A stretch of DNA of 64,000 nt from Litoreibacter halocynthiae (GCF_004365635.1 NZ_SOBH01000002.1:496001-560000); one strand, 5' to 3'; positions 18,905-28,960 are shown, counted from the stretch's first letter. A program made the numbers and translations. Notes: a model not told the origin generated them from the sequence alone.

Positions 18905-20032
18905 ATGGCCAGCGACCTGCTGTCTACCCCACCCCCCCTCGCACCCCCAAGACTACAGGGCGATGTGTCCGCTTGGCTTCGTCTGATCAGGTCTCACCGC
19001 GTTGGCGTGAGCACTTTTTTCCGGCTTCTGGATGAACAAGGCAGCGCCGAAGCGGCGCTTGAGGCTTTGCCCGGCATCGCCTCTGCCGCAGGTGTGGCGC
19101 GCTACACCCCCTGCTCGCCCGAGGCCGCCCAACGTGAGTTGGAACAAGGGGCACAGCTTGGCGCAAAGCTTTTGCTGCACGGCGCGCCGGATTACCCGCA
19201 GGCTTTGATGGATCTGGATGACGCACCGCCCCTGCTTTGGGCGTTGGGCGACATATCTTTGGCGAACCGCGCCTGCATTGCGATGGTCGGTGCGCGCAAC
19301 GCGTCCTCGCTCGGAACACGCATGGCGCAGGGCTTGGCCAACGATCTGGGCAATGCGGGCTACGCCATCAGTTCAGGTCTCGCACGCGGCATCGACACCG
19401 CCGCACATATTGCTGCCCTGCCCCACGGAACCATCGCCGTCGTCGCGGGGGGGCTCGACGTGGTGTATCCGCGCGAAAATGCCAAACTGCATGACGACAT
19501 TGCCAAACAAGGCCTGATCCTGTCGGAGCGCCCGTTGGGCCTGCAACCACAAGCGCGGGACTTTCCGCGCCGCAACCGGATCATTTCAGGCCTCGCGCGA
19601 GGCGTGGTCGTCGTCGAGGCCGCCGCGAAATCCGGCAGCCTGATCACCGCCCGCAACGCGCTGGACCAAGGGCGCGACGTCATGGCCGTGCCGGGCCATC
19701 CGCTGGATGCCCGCGCTGCCGGATGTAACCTGCTGATCCGCGATGGCGCGACATTGGTCCGTTCTCCGCAAGATGTGCTGGCAAGTTTGGGGCAGCCACA
19801 AACGCATGAGGCACCGAAAGCGGCGCTGCGACTGGCCAGCACCTCCGCACACCCGCATGGTGCTGCACATGCGCAAATCCTTGGCCTGTTGGGGCCAACG
19901 CCCGTGGCCGAAGACCAGCTGTTGCGCGATCTGAACATTGACGCGGGGGCGTTGTCACCACAGCTCACCCTGCTGGAACTGGAGGGCAGGATCGAGCGTC
20001 AGCCGGGCGGCCTGCTCACCCGCTTGAACTAG
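18905..20032 (+). CDS. dprA: DNA-processing protein DprA
   Basis: A 375-residue DprA/Smf protein. The Rossmann-like core binds single-stranded DNA and loads RecA during natural transformation; homologues also occur in species not known to be competent. Visible are an N-terminal SAM-like region (residues 20-75), the signature VGARNASSLGTRMAQGLANDLGNAGYAISSGLARGIDTAAH, the segment GGLDVVYPRENAKL, and SERPLGLQPQARDFPRRNRIISGLARGVVVVEA. The last 65 residues form a winged-helix domain. It ends four bases inside the convergent permease gene. Confidence 0.95.
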   Translation: MASDLLSTPPPLAPPRLQGDVSAWLRLIRSHRVGVSTFFRLLDEQGSAEAALEALPGIASAAGVARYTPCSPEAAQRELEQGAQLGAKLLLHGAPDYPQALMDLDDAPPLLWALGDISLANRACIAMVGARNASSLGTRMAQGLANDLGNAGYAISSGLARGIDTAAHIAALPHGTIAVVAGGLDVVYPRENAKLHDDIAKQGLILSERPLGLQPQARDFPRRNRIISGLARGVVVVEAAAKSGSLITARNALDQGRDVMAVPGHPLDARAAGCNLLIRDGATLVRSPQDVLASLGQPQTHEAPKAALRLASTSAHPHGAAHAQILGLLGPTPVAEDQLLRDLNIDAGALSPQLTLLELEGRIERQPGGLLTRLN

Positions 20033-20856
20033 CGTGTCGGGCGCAGCGCCAAGGCGACACCGCCGAGCACCAAAACACTTGCGAGGGCAAACCGCAGTGT
20101 CAGCGCTTCGTCCAGAAACGCGATACCCCCTGCCAAGGCGATAACCGGCACGGTCAGTTGCGCGGTTGCCGCGATCGTGGTCGGGAGTTGGGGCAATACG
20201 CGGTACCAAAGGGCATAGCCCAACGCCGATGTGACCGCACCGGAGACTACCGCCGCCATGTATCCCAGCGGCGTGCCCATCGGCAGACCGATCACTACGG
20301 CGATGGCAACCATGAACAGCGCCGCGTATCTGAAATTGCGCTCCGTGCGCAGCAATGGCGCAGCCGCACTGCGCCCGACCAAGGTGTATACACCCCAGCC
20401 CACGCCGGCGGCGGCCATCAGTATCGCCCCCCAGACATCCGGAGCTTCACCGCCGACGGGCCAAAGCAACGCGGCGAGGCCGGAAAACGCGATGCCACAT
20501 CCGATGTAGCGGAGCGCGGGAATGCGCTCGCCCTTGATCGCTGCGGCGGCGAACATGGTTATTTGAACGACACCGAACAGAATCAACGCCCCCACGCCAG
20601 CCTCCAACGTCACATAGGCCAGCGAGAAGCCGAGCATATAGACCAGCAAAGACGCTGTGCCGATCAGGCTGCCCGTCTCAGTGACAGGTTTGCGCCGAAC
20701 CCAGATCAGGAGCAGCAACATCAGGGCCCCACTCCACAGACGAAGCATGGCGAAGTCCAACGGCTCCATCCCGCCCCGAGACACGCCCAGTTTGTTGAGA
20801 ACGGAGTTGGCGGCAAACGCCACCATCGTGAGAGCTGTGAGAAGGAAAAGACGCAT
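20029..20856 (-). CDS. EamA/DMT family permease
   Basis: A 275-residue inner-membrane protein with ten predicted transmembrane helices arranged as two EamA repeats (about residues 2-130 and 140-272). The first helix contains the ANSVLNKLGV segment and the repeats end with PVIALAGGIAFLDEALTLRFALAS, a common exporter signature. Such carriers export amino acids or metabolites; the substrate is unknown. It stands alone, convergent with dprA, and starts just beyond the groESL terminator. Confidence 0.87.
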   Translation of the reverse strand: MRLFLLTALTMVAFAANSVLNKLGVSRGGMEPLDFAMLRLWSGALMLLLLIWVRRKPVTETGSLIGTASLLVYMLGFSLAYVTLEAGVGALILFGVVQITMFAAAAIKGERIPALRYIGCGIAFSGLAALLWPVGGEAPDVWGAILMAAAGVGWGVYTLVGRSAAAPLLRTERNFRYAALFMVAIAVVIGLPMGTPLGYMAAVVSGAVTSALGYALWYRVLPQLPTTIAATAQLTVPVIALAGGIAFLDEALTLRFALASVLVLGGVALALRPTR

Positions 20857-20896
20857 GCGGGACGCATAGGCCGATTAGTGCGGAATGGGAATTCAC

Positions 20897-20934
20897 GAAA
20901 AAAGAAAAAGGGCCGCCCAATGAAGGGCAGCCCT
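20897..20934 (-). terminator. Rho-independent terminator of groESL
   Basis: On the minus strand AGGGCTGCCC pairs with GGGCGGCCCT (plus positions 20925-20934 and 20909-20918; one mismatch) around a six-base loop, followed by a T-run with one C (plus A-run 20898-20908). This is a standard intrinsic terminator about 130 bases after the groEL stop. Confidence 0.85.
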
Positions 20935-20999
20935 AGGTACATCAGACGGTTTGGTTCTCGGCAACGTTTGTCGAAGCGAAAAGCCTTCCCCTCTCGTGA

Positions 21000-21062
21000 C
21001 AAAGGCCCCCACGAGGGAGGCCTTTGCACTGACGGATACGCCCTTTTGCCTTTGGCAAAAGG
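21000..21062 (-). other. Two extra hairpins in the groEL 3' region
   Basis: Between the groEL stop and the terminator lie two more perfect stems: CCTTTTGCC/GGCAAAAGG with a three-base loop at 21042-21062, three bases after the stop codon, and CAAAGGCC/GGCCTTTG with an inner CCC/GGG extension at 21000-21026. Neither has a T-run, so they probably protect the 3' end of the heavily used mRNA. Confidence 0.55.
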
Positions 21063-21064
21063 TC

Positions 21065-22729
<1,665 letters not shown>

Positions 22730-22746
22730 TTAGTTGGATCGAAAGC

Positions 22747-22769
22747 GTAGGGCGGGTTTGCAACCCACC
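22747..22769 (-). repeat. GTAGGGCGGG-type hairpin repeat, groES-groEL spacer
   Basis: GGCGGGTT at 22751-22758 pairs with AACCCACC at 22762-22769 (one C.A mismatch), with the same GTAGGGCGGG head as the element at 16214. It occupies most of the 68-base spacer between groES and groEL. Confidence 0.55.
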
Positions 22770-22776
22770 TTCCAAA

Positions 22777-23064
22777 TCAGGACAGGATGCCCAATACGTC
22801 GCTTTCTTTCATCATCAGCAGCTCTTTGCCGTCGACGGTGACTTCCGTGCCGGACCATTTGCCGAACAGGATTTTGTCGCCTTTTTTGACGGCCATGGGG
22901 ATCAGCTCGCCCGAGTCCTTACGCGCACCTTCGCCAACGGCAACAATAATGCCCTCAGCAGGTTTCTCTTTTGCGCTCTCTGGGATGATCAAACCACCTG
23001 CGGTTTTCTCGTCGCCTTCAACACGTTCTACAAGAACGCGGTCGTGAAGCGGTGTTAATGCCAT
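22777..23064 (-). CDS. groS: Co-chaperonin GroES
   Basis: A 95-residue GroES. It begins [25 protein letters not shown] with the mobile-loop region [19 protein letters not shown] that docks onto GroEL, and ends [15 protein letters not shown]. The ATG at 23064 has AAGGAG nine bases upstream, the same arrangement as groEL. Seven subunits cap the GroEL cavity. The longer open frame reaches into the CIRCE element and was rejected. Confidence 0.98.
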   Translation of the reverse strand: MALTPLHDRVLVERVEGDEKTAGGLIIPESAKEKPAEGIIVAVGEGARKDSGELIPMAVKKGDKILFGKWSGTEVTVDGKELLMMKESDVLGILS

Positions 23065-23120
23065 CTGTTGGTGCTCCTTAGCTCCAATGTTACGTCCATG
23101 GCTCCGTTTGACCGGAGCCG

Positions 23121-23147
23121 TTAGCACTCACCCAATGCGAGTGCCAA
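23121..23147 (-). promoter_or_regulatory. CIRCE operator of groESL (HrcA site)
   Basis: TTAGCACTC at 23121-23129, nine spacer bases, then GAGTGCCAA at 23139-23147: the CIRCE inverted repeat with one departure from the consensus TTAGCACTC-N9-GAGTGCTAA. HrcA binds this element and represses groESL at low temperature. It is immediately downstream of the promoter and ends 57 bases before the groES start. A further perfect hairpin, GGCTCCG/CGGAGCC at 23100-23119, follows it in the leader. Confidence 0.93.
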
Positions 23148-23154
23148 CGACGGA

Positions 23155-23183
23155 TAGCTAAGGAGCAGAGCGGTATGAGTCAA
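23155..23183 (-). promoter_or_regulatory. Sigma-70-type promoter of groESL
   Basis: On the minus strand a TTGACT -35 box (plus 23178-23183) is followed by exactly 17 bases and TAGCTA (plus 23155-23160) as -10 box. This would start transcription at or just before the CIRCE element, the normal geometry for HrcA control. Confidence 0.65.
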
Positions 23184-23212
23184 CCACTGCATCCAAGAAA
23201 TTGTCATGAATT

Positions 23213-23881
23213 TCAGACGGCAAGATCACCGAAGTCGGCAAGACCCTTCTTGCCCTGCGTCGACAGGTCGTAAACGCCTTTGGAAACCTTCTCGAACCAG
23301 CCGTAATGATTGTCGCGCATCACCCGTGTGGCGGTCGGTACTTCGGCCCATTCGGCCACCTTCGCCCCCTTGGACGCGCCATGCACCGCCAAGAACCGCG
23401 CACAGCGGATTGCGTCCTGCCGATACGCCGTAATCAACCCGTGCCGCGTCGCCCCGCCATCGTTCGGATCACCCACGCGGCGCGCGAATTCCTTCAGCAA
23501 CCGACCCTTGCGCTTCTTTGATTTGCGGGGGGCATAGGGAACGGGGTCGGCATGCACCTCCACCAGCTTGTCAGACAACCGAACAGTTAAAAGCCCCAAC
23601 CCGACCCTGCGGCACAGCGCGGTGTTTTCCTTCAACGCCCTTTGAAACGGCTTGCCGGTTTTGCGCGGCACCGCGATGTAAACGTCATCGCTCATCGCCA
23701 GCCGCGCCACGCCTTGATGAAACAGGCTCAGCGAAAATGCGGTTTTCAGCTCGACGATCACCGGATCATCACCGCCCCGCACGCCCACGACGTCGCACGC
23801 GCCGATCTCGCCCTTCACCTCGTAGCCCTGCCCTTCAAGAAAGGATTTCACCGGCGCGTATAGTTCAGTCTCTTTCGTCAT
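23213..23881 (-). CDS. DUF2161 protein with PD-(D/E)XK nuclease fold
   Basis: A 222-residue DUF2161 protein. The N-terminal half reads as a PD-(D/E)XK phosphodiesterase core, with D30 in GACDVVGVRGG and E44-L-K46 in PVIVELKTAFS forming the metal site. The C-terminal part (about 150-222) includes a basic RKSKKRKGRLLKEFARR stretch and probably a winged-helix DNA-binding region ending in GVYDLSTQGKKGL. Such proteins are widespread in Rhodobacteraceae; the DNA target is unknown. ATG at 23881 gives the natural N-terminus; it is divergent from the asparagine-synthase-like gene with 108 bases between. Confidence 0.75.
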   Translation of the reverse strand: MTKETELYAPVKSFLEGQGYEVKGEIGACDVVGVRGGDDPVIVELKTAFSLSLFHQGVARLAMSDDVYIAVPRKTGKPFQRALKENTALCRRVGLGLLTVRLSDKLVEVHADPVPYAPRKSKKRKGRLLKEFARRVGDPNDGGATRHGLITAYRQDAIRCARFLAVHGASKGAKVAEWAEVPTATRVMRDNHYGWFEKVSKGVYDLSTQGKKGLADFGDLAV

Positions 23882-23989
23882 GAGCCGGACGCTACACGGG
23901 CCAACAAGGTTTTGCCAAGCACCCGCACCATGGTGTACCATCCGCAAAACACGAGCAGACAATCAGAGCCCCGACAGGAGCCACCCGAC

Positions 23990-25459
23990 ATGCTAAGCGC
24001 CCCCCTTGCGGCCCATATGGCCTGCGACGCGGCCAAACTGGATTTTTCCCGCATTTTTCGGGGTCAGTTTGCCCTCAGCCAATCCACAGAGTTGAGCCTT
24101 GACGGCTACCGCGTGACCGAATTGTGCGAAGACTGGCGTTTGCACCATTGCCGCGCGCTTCCCTATGCCCGCCTGACCGACCAGAACGGCAAGGCTGCGG
24201 GCATTGTCCTTGGGATTGCCGTGGATGGCGCGGGCGTGTTGGTCACCGATGGCTACAGGCTGACAGCGTCCTTCGAAGCCTTCGTCACCGATGCAGCCGG
24301 GCGCTATGTCGCCTTTGACGCGGCGGGCGCAGTTTACGCCGACCCGACCGGATCAATGGGCGTGGTCTATGACGCGAACACACGCACGGTCGCATCCACC
24401 CCCTTGATGTGCTTGAACCGCCCCATCATCGACAACCCCCGCTTTGACGCAGACGCGATTCAAGCAGGGCGCGGCAGCTACGCGCTTGGATTTACCCGCG
24501 ACACGTTTGTCCGCGGTTTGATGCCGAACCACCGGCTGGACCTGAGCGACTTCTCCCTGACACGTTTCTGGCCGCGCGCAGATGCCACCTATCCCACCGA
24601 CACGCCAGAGCAGACCATCGCCGCCATGGGACAACGGCTGAGCGACGTCATCGGGGCCGTCGCGAAAGGTCATCCGACCTTACTGCCTCTGACCGGCGGG
24701 CGCGACAGTCGCAACCTTGCCGCCGCCGCCAAACCGCATCTGGCGCATATCGTTCAAAGCTACACGTTTGTGTCGAACTGGCAGGGCCAGATCGACGCCG
24801 AGGTGGCAGAACAGCTTGCCGAAGCGCTGGCGTTAAACCACCAAACCTATGCCTCGTACATTAACACCGCGCAGGACCGGGACACGCTGCCCCGCCCTGC
24901 CCGCAAGCGTCAAAAGATGGCCTACCGGCTGGCAGGCGGCTATGTAGGCGACGCCAACAACGACGTGCTCGACGGTCTGGCGCGCAAGGTGCCAAAGGGC
25001 GTGGTGCTGCGTGGCAACGCGATGGAATTGCTGAAAGCCAACCACTGGAAACGCGGCTTGGCCCGCGACGCGGCCCATCCGGACGGCCACGACGCCGATT
25101 ATGCCACCGAACGGCTGGCGATCCTGCCCGAAGGCGGGGCCACAACCGTGGCGGCGTTCAAGCCCGACTATCTGGCGTGGAAGGCGACATTGCCAGAAGG
25201 CGCACAAGCGCTGGCCTATGACTTCGCCTTCGTTGAGAGCCTGCTGCCCGGCTGGCAGCCCAAATTTTATGGCTACACCCGAAACTTCCTGATGAACCCG
25301 TTCAGCGATCGCGCGCTGATCGAAGGATGTCTGCGCCTGCCCGTGGCCGAGCGTCAGGCCAACGCCTACAATGATGCGTTGCTGGCCCATCTTGCCCCAG
25401 AGTTGTCCGCAATCCCTTTCACGCCGGATGTGAAGCTCGCGCGCACCGCCGCCGCCTAA
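23990..25459 (+). CDS. Asparagine synthase-like PP-loop protein
   Basis: A 489-residue protein related to asparagine synthetase B but not a normal one. The ATP pyrophosphatase loop is present near residues 234-240 as LTGGRDS (usual form SGGxDS), followed by aspartate- and arginine-rich synthase-domain segments. The first 140 residues resemble a worn-down glutaminase domain (VYADPTGSMGVVYD recalls the DPxGxxPLYY motif) but the second residue is leucine, so the nucleophilic Cys2 is missing and glutamine hydrolysis is unlikely. It may adenylate a carboxylate and use ammonia or another nucleophile. ATG 23990 has ACAGGAG upstream. No sugar or peptide biosynthesis cluster surrounds it. Confidence 0.65.
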   Translation: MLSAPLAAHMACDAAKLDFSRIFRGQFALSQSTELSLDGYRVTELCEDWRLHHCRALPYARLTDQNGKAAGIVLGIAVDGAGVLVTDGYRLTASFEAFVTDAAGRYVAFDAAGAVYADPTGSMGVVYDANTRTVASTPLMCLNRPIIDNPRFDADAIQAGRGSYALGFTRDTFVRGLMPNHRLDLSDFSLTRFWPRADATYPTDTPEQTIAAMGQRLSDVIGAVAKGHPTLLPLTGGRDSRNLAAAAKPHLAHIVQSYTFVSNWQGQIDAEVAEQLAEALALNHQTYASYINTAQDRDTLPRPARKRQKMAYRLAGGYVGDANNDVLDGLARKVPKGVVLRGNAMELLKANHWKRGLARDAAHPDGHDADYATERLAILPEGGATTVAAFKPDYLAWKATLPEGAQALAYDFAFVESLLPGWQPKFYGYTRNFLMNPFSDRALIEGCLRLPVAERQANAYNDALLAHLAPELSAIPFTPDVKLARTAAA

Positions 25460-25547
25460 TTCGCCGCATCCAAGCTGGCGTGACAAGCCAAGCGGCGGCT
25501 CCTATAAGGCCCGCAAAGACTGCACATATCACGAGGACACTCCCGCA

Positions 25548-26465
25548 ATGACGACTTTTGTTTTTGGCCACAAATCCCCCGACACCGACAGCACCGGATC
25601 GCCGCTGATCTGGGAATGGTTCCTGAACCACACTGGCACTGACGCCTCTGCCAAGCTGCTGGGCGAGCCGAACACCGAAGCCGCCTTCATGCTGGAGCGC
25701 TGGAATCTGGCCAAGCCGGAAATCATCGACAACGTCGCCGATGGCCAGCCATGCGTGATCGTGGACACCAACAACCCTGCCGAGCTGCCCGCCAACATCA
25801 ACGGCGCAGACGTCCAAGGCATCATCGACCACCACAAGCTGGTTGGCGGCCTGGAAACGGCTGGCCCGATCGAAATCACCATCCGCCCGCTGGCCTGCAC
25901 CGCCACCATCATGCACGACCTGATGGGCAAGCACGCCGGTTGCATGCCGGAAAACATCAAAGGCGCAATGCTGTCTTGCATCTTGTCGGACACGCTGGAG
26001 TTCCGCTCCCCGACCACCACCGATACCGACCGCGCCTTGGCGGAAAAACTGGCGGGCGAGTTGGGCATCAACATCGCCGAATACGCCTCCGAGCTGTTTG
26101 CGGCGAAATCCGACGTCTCCGCGTTTTCGGCGGCCGAATTGCTGCGCATGGACAGCAAGGAATACGAGGTCGAAGGCGTGAAGTTCCGCGTCTCGGTGCT
26201 GGAAACAACCAGCCCCAAGATGGTTCTGGACCGGACAGCTGAAATCATGGAAGCGATGCCAGCCGTCGCCGGTGAAGACAAAGTGAACGAGGTTTTGCTC
26301 TTCGTCGTGGATATCCTGAACGAAGAAGCCACGATGCTGATCCCCAACGACTTGTCCAAGCGCGTGGCGGAAAAGTCATTCGGCGCGAATGTCACTGGCA
26401 ACACGGTCGTGCTGCCCGGTATCATGAGCCGCAAGAAGCAGATCATTCCCTCCCTGAAGGTCTGA
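25548..26465 (+). CDS. ppaC: Manganese-dependent inorganic pyrophosphatase
   Basis: A 305-residue family II pyrophosphatase of the DHH superfamily, which hydrolyses pyrophosphate to phosphate and drives biosynthesis. Metal ligands can be read as H8, D12 and D14 in FGHKSPDTDS, D73 in VIVDTNNP, and D94-H95-H96 in IIDHHKLVGG. The C-terminal DHHA2 domain ends with MSRKKQIIPSL, which contains the basic substrate-binding motif. Family II enzymes are common in Rhodobacterales in place of the family I enzyme. Single gene following the asparagine-synthase-like gene after 88 bases. Confidence 0.94.
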   Translation: MTTFVFGHKSPDTDSTGSPLIWEWFLNHTGTDASAKLLGEPNTEAAFMLERWNLAKPEIIDNVADGQPCVIVDTNNPAELPANINGADVQGIIDHHKLVGGLETAGPIEITIRPLACTATIMHDLMGKHAGCMPENIKGAMLSCILSDTLEFRSPTTTDTDRALAEKLAGELGINIAEYASELFAAKSDVSAFSAAELLRMDSKEYEVEGVKFRVSVLETTSPKMVLDRTAEIMEAMPAVAGEDKVNEVLLFVVDILNEEATMLIPNDLSKRVAEKSFGANVTGNTVVLPGIMSRKKQIIPSLKV

Positions 26466-26517
26466 TCCCGCCTCCACACAACCACTATCGGGCGCTGCAA
26501 TTTACGACCTGCGGTGC

Positions 26518-26561
26518 CCGACAGAAGTCCGACGGAAAGCCGACAGGTATCCGACACCCAA
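26518..26561 (+). repeat. Four 11-bp tandem CCGAC repeats
   Basis: CCGAC occurs at 26518, 26529, 26540 and 26551, exactly 11 bases apart each time. The units read CCGACAGAAGT, CCGACGGAAAG, CCGACAGGTAT and CCGACACCCAA. They occupy the space 14 to 57 bases ahead of the HAD gene start. The helical-turn spacing would put all four on one face of the DNA, which suits a multimeric regulator, but a chance or slippage origin is possible. Confidence 0.6.
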
Positions 26562-26574
26562 TTTCGAGGCCAAA

Positions 26575-27447
26575 ATGTCCCAGATCATCACCCACCTGTC
26601 CGAAATATCCGACCGCTACGACGCGCTGTTCGTGGACCTTTGGGGATGCATCCATAACGGGCTGGAACCCTTTGCCGAGGCCGTCACGGCAATGCAGACT
26701 TACCGCGCCAAAGGCGGCAAGGTAATCTTCGTCACCAACGCCCCGCGCCACCGCGGCTCTGTCGCTTTGCAGCTTGGCAAAATCGGCGTGGCCGAGGACA
26801 GCTGGGACGCCATCGCCACCTCCGGCGACAGCGCACGGTTTGCGATGTTCAACGGCGCGGTCGGCTCTAAGGTCTATTTCATTGGCCAACCGCATGATCA
26901 GACCTTCTTTGATCCGTTGGAAATCGTCGAAAACCCTGTCGCGATTGAACAGGTGCCGCTGGAAGAGGCCGAAGGCATCATTTGTTGCGGCCCTTTCGAT
27001 CCGCTGGCAGATCCTGACGTCATGCGACCGGAATTTCTTTACGCCAAGCAAAAGGGCCTCAAGCTTCTTTGCGCGAACCCCGATATCGTGGTGGATCGCG
27101 GCGAAACCCGCGAATGGTGCGCCGGGGCTTTGGCCAAGCTTTACACCGAGATGGGCGGCGAAAGCCTGTATTTCGGCAAGCCGCATCCACCGATCTATGA
27201 CCTTGCCCGCCGCAGGCTTGCGGCATTGGGACAGGCCGTTCCGGATGACCGGATTTTATGCATCGGCGACGGCGTGTTGACGGATATCCGTGGTGCGATG
27301 GGGGAGGATATTGATTCCCTGTTCATCTCCGGTGGTCTTGCAGCCGCCGAGACGAAAACCACGCACCAGCCTGATCCGGAGGCCCTAAAAGCCTATTTGG
27401 AAACGGAAATGTCGTCGCCAACCTATACTATTGGCTACCTGCGTTAG
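26575..27447 (+). CDS. HAD-superfamily class IIA hydrolase (TIGR01459 type)
   Basis: A 290-residue HAD phosphatase. Motif I is YDALFVDLWGCIHNG (DxWGxxHxG variant near residues 14-28; DLWG where most have DxDG), motif II is VIFVTNAPRH, and motif III/IV lie in GKPHPPIYDLARRRL and ILCIGDGVLTDIRGAMGEDIDSLFI. The class IIA cap is the 110-190 segment. This subgroup is widespread in alphaproteobacteria and its substrate is unknown; related enzymes act on sugar or nucleotide phosphates. Starts after the four tandem repeats, with GAGG before the ATG. Confidence 0.85.
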   Translation: MSQIITHLSEISDRYDALFVDLWGCIHNGLEPFAEAVTAMQTYRAKGGKVIFVTNAPRHRGSVALQLGKIGVAEDSWDAIATSGDSARFAMFNGAVGSKVYFIGQPHDQTFFDPLEIVENPVAIEQVPLEEAEGIICCGPFDPLADPDVMRPEFLYAKQKGLKLLCANPDIVVDRGETREWCAGALAKLYTEMGGESLYFGKPHPPIYDLARRRLAALGQAVPDDRILCIGDGVLTDIRGAMGEDIDSLFISGGLAAAETKTTHQPDPEALKAYLETEMSSPTYTIGYLR

Positions 27448-27462
27448 GGCAAAAAAAGCTGG

Positions 27463-27483
27463 ACTTTGCTGCAAGTGCAAAGT
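27463..27483. other. Hairpin before the MaoC gene
   Basis: ACTTTGC at 27463-27469 pairs perfectly with GCAAAGT at 27477-27483 around a seven-base loop. It is preceded by an A-run (27451-27457), so on the minus strand it would read as a terminator-like stem and T-run. On the plus strand the core TTGCTGCAAGTGCAA is TGC-rich, a pattern known from PhaR binding sites; that link is only suggestive. Confidence 0.35.
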
Positions 27484-27530
27484 AATTATATTTCAAACCT
27501 GTCCATTCACTTGTTTGAAAGTTACGCGCC

Positions 27531-27989
27531 ATGCTCGACGTTCATCGCACAGACAACCTTCCCCGCGGCACCATCTGCATCGAGGATATTGAAATCGGCA
27601 TGAAGCGGCATCTGCGCAAACAGGTGACCGACCGCGACATCGAGTTGTTTGCTGAGGTCTCGACCGACCACAATCCGGTGCATCTGGACGATGACTACGC
27701 CCAAGACACCATCTTTGAAGGCCGCATCGCACACGGAATGCTGACCGCTGGCCTGATCTCTGCCGTGATTGGCGAGCAATTGCCCGGCCACGGCACGGTC
27801 TATCTGGGCCAGTCGCTGAAGTTTCTTGCCCCCGTGCGCCCCGGTGACATGGTCATGGCCGAGGTCGAAGTGACCGAGATCGACCACGCCAAACGTCGCG
27901 TGACTATGCACACCCGCTGCGAAGTGGATGGCAAAAACGTGCTGAAAGGCGAGGCCGTGGTTTTGGCCCCCTCGCGCAAGTTCGACTAG
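27531..27989 (+). CDS. MaoC family (R)-specific enoyl-CoA hydratase-like protein
   Basis: A 152-residue hot-dog-fold protein. The hydratase catalytic pair is D46 and H51 in the motif STDHNPVHLDDDYA, which is the signature of (R)-specific enoyl-CoA hydratases such as PhaJ; the following GRIAHGMLTAGLIS is also conserved. The family hydrates trans-2-enoyl-CoA to (R)-3-hydroxyacyl-CoA, feeding polyhydroxyalkanoate or other routes. No polymer synthase gene is in the window, so the PhaJ role is not assured. It precedes ribF by 38 bases on the same strand. Confidence 0.88.
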   Translation: MLDVHRTDNLPRGTICIEDIEIGMKRHLRKQVTDRDIELFAEVSTDHNPVHLDDDYAQDTIFEGRIAHGMLTAGLISAVIGEQLPGHGTVYLGQSLKFLAPVRPGDMVMAEVEVTEIDHAKRRVTMHTRCEVDGKNVLKGEAVVLAPSRKFD

Positions 27990-28027
27990 CCCTTGCACCC
28001 CTGCCCCACGGCGTTTACCCAAACGCC

Positions 28028-28960
28028 ATGAGGATTATCCGAGACTACCAGTTTGTGCGACCAGAGGACCGTGGGGCGACCGCGGCCATTGGCAATTTCG
28101 ACGGGGTTCATATTGGCCACCGCGCGGTAATCGACATTGCGCGCCAAGCGGTCCCCGACGCACCATTGGGTATCGTGACGTTCGAGCCGCATCCACGCGA
28201 GTTTTTCGCCAAGGACGCCCCGCCCTTCCGCCTGATGAACGCCGAGGCCAAAGCCAACCGCCTTGAAAAGCTGGGTGTCGAGCGACTGTACCAGTTGAAC
28301 TTCAACACCACCTTGTCGAGCCTGACCGCCGAGGAATTCGCCAGTGACGTGATCGCCAAAGGCCTTGGCCTGAAACATGTCGTTGTCGGTGCCGATTTCT
28401 GCTTTGGCAAAGGGCGCGGGGGCAATGTGGAGATGCTCAAGGCATTTGGCGAGACATACGGGTTCGGCGTGACCATTGCCGAGTTGGTGACGCAGGACAC
28501 AGCGCAGGTATCCTCGACCAATATCCGCACGGCGCTGTCCGAAGGCCGTCCCCGTGACGCCGCCGGAATGCTCAGCCATTGGCACCGCATCGAGGGCGAA
28601 GTGATCCAAGGCGACCAACGGGGCCGCGAACTGGGCTACCCCACTGCGAACATGTCGATTGACCGCCTGCATCCGCCAAAGTTTGGCGTCTACGCCGTGC
28701 TGGTGGACGTGCTGACAGGGCCGCACAAAGGAAACTATCACGGGGCCGCATCGATCGGGGTGCGCCCGATGTTCGGTGTAAACCGGCCCAATTGTGAAAG
28801 CTTCCTGTTCGACTTCAAAGGCGACCTCTATGGCGAGACGCTGTCGGTGGCCTTGGTCGAATACCTGCGCGGCGAAGAGAAGTTTGACAGCCTCGACTCG
28901 TTGATCACCCAAATGGATGCAGATTGCGACCGCGCGCGCGCCATTCTGGCCGCGCTATGA
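28028..28960 (+). CDS. ribF: Bifunctional riboflavin kinase/FAD synthetase
   Basis: A 310-residue two-domain enzyme that makes FMN from riboflavin and then FAD. The N-terminal adenylyltransferase domain (about 1-165) has the nucleotide motif GNFDGVHIGHRAVI near residues 22-35 and VSSTNIRTALSEG near its end. The C-terminal kinase domain (about 180-305) shows GRELGYPTANMSID and the segment GAASIGVRPMF. The gene ends with ATGA: the last bases of its stop are the start codon of the next gene. Confidence 0.95.
   Translation: MRIIRDYQFVRPEDRGATAAIGNFDGVHIGHRAVIDIARQAVPDAPLGIVTFEPHPREFFAKDAPPFRLMNAEAKANRLEKLGVERLYQLNFNTTLSSLTAEEFASDVIAKGLGLKHVVVGADFCFGKGRGGNVEMLKAFGETYGFGVTIAELVTQDTAQVSSTNIRTALSEGRPRDAAGMLSHWHRIEGEVIQGDQRGRELGYPTANMSIDRLHPPKFGVYAVLVDVLTGPHKGNYHGAASIGVRPMFGVNRPNCESFLFDFKGDLYGETLSVALVEYLRGEEKFDSLDSLITQMDADCDRARAILAAL

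Noticed and set aside
27463..27483. PhaR operator ahead of the MaoC gene
   Set aside because: The TGC-rich stem only approximates the described PhaR pattern, and there are no polyhydroxyalkanoate genes in the window; kept only as a hairpin.
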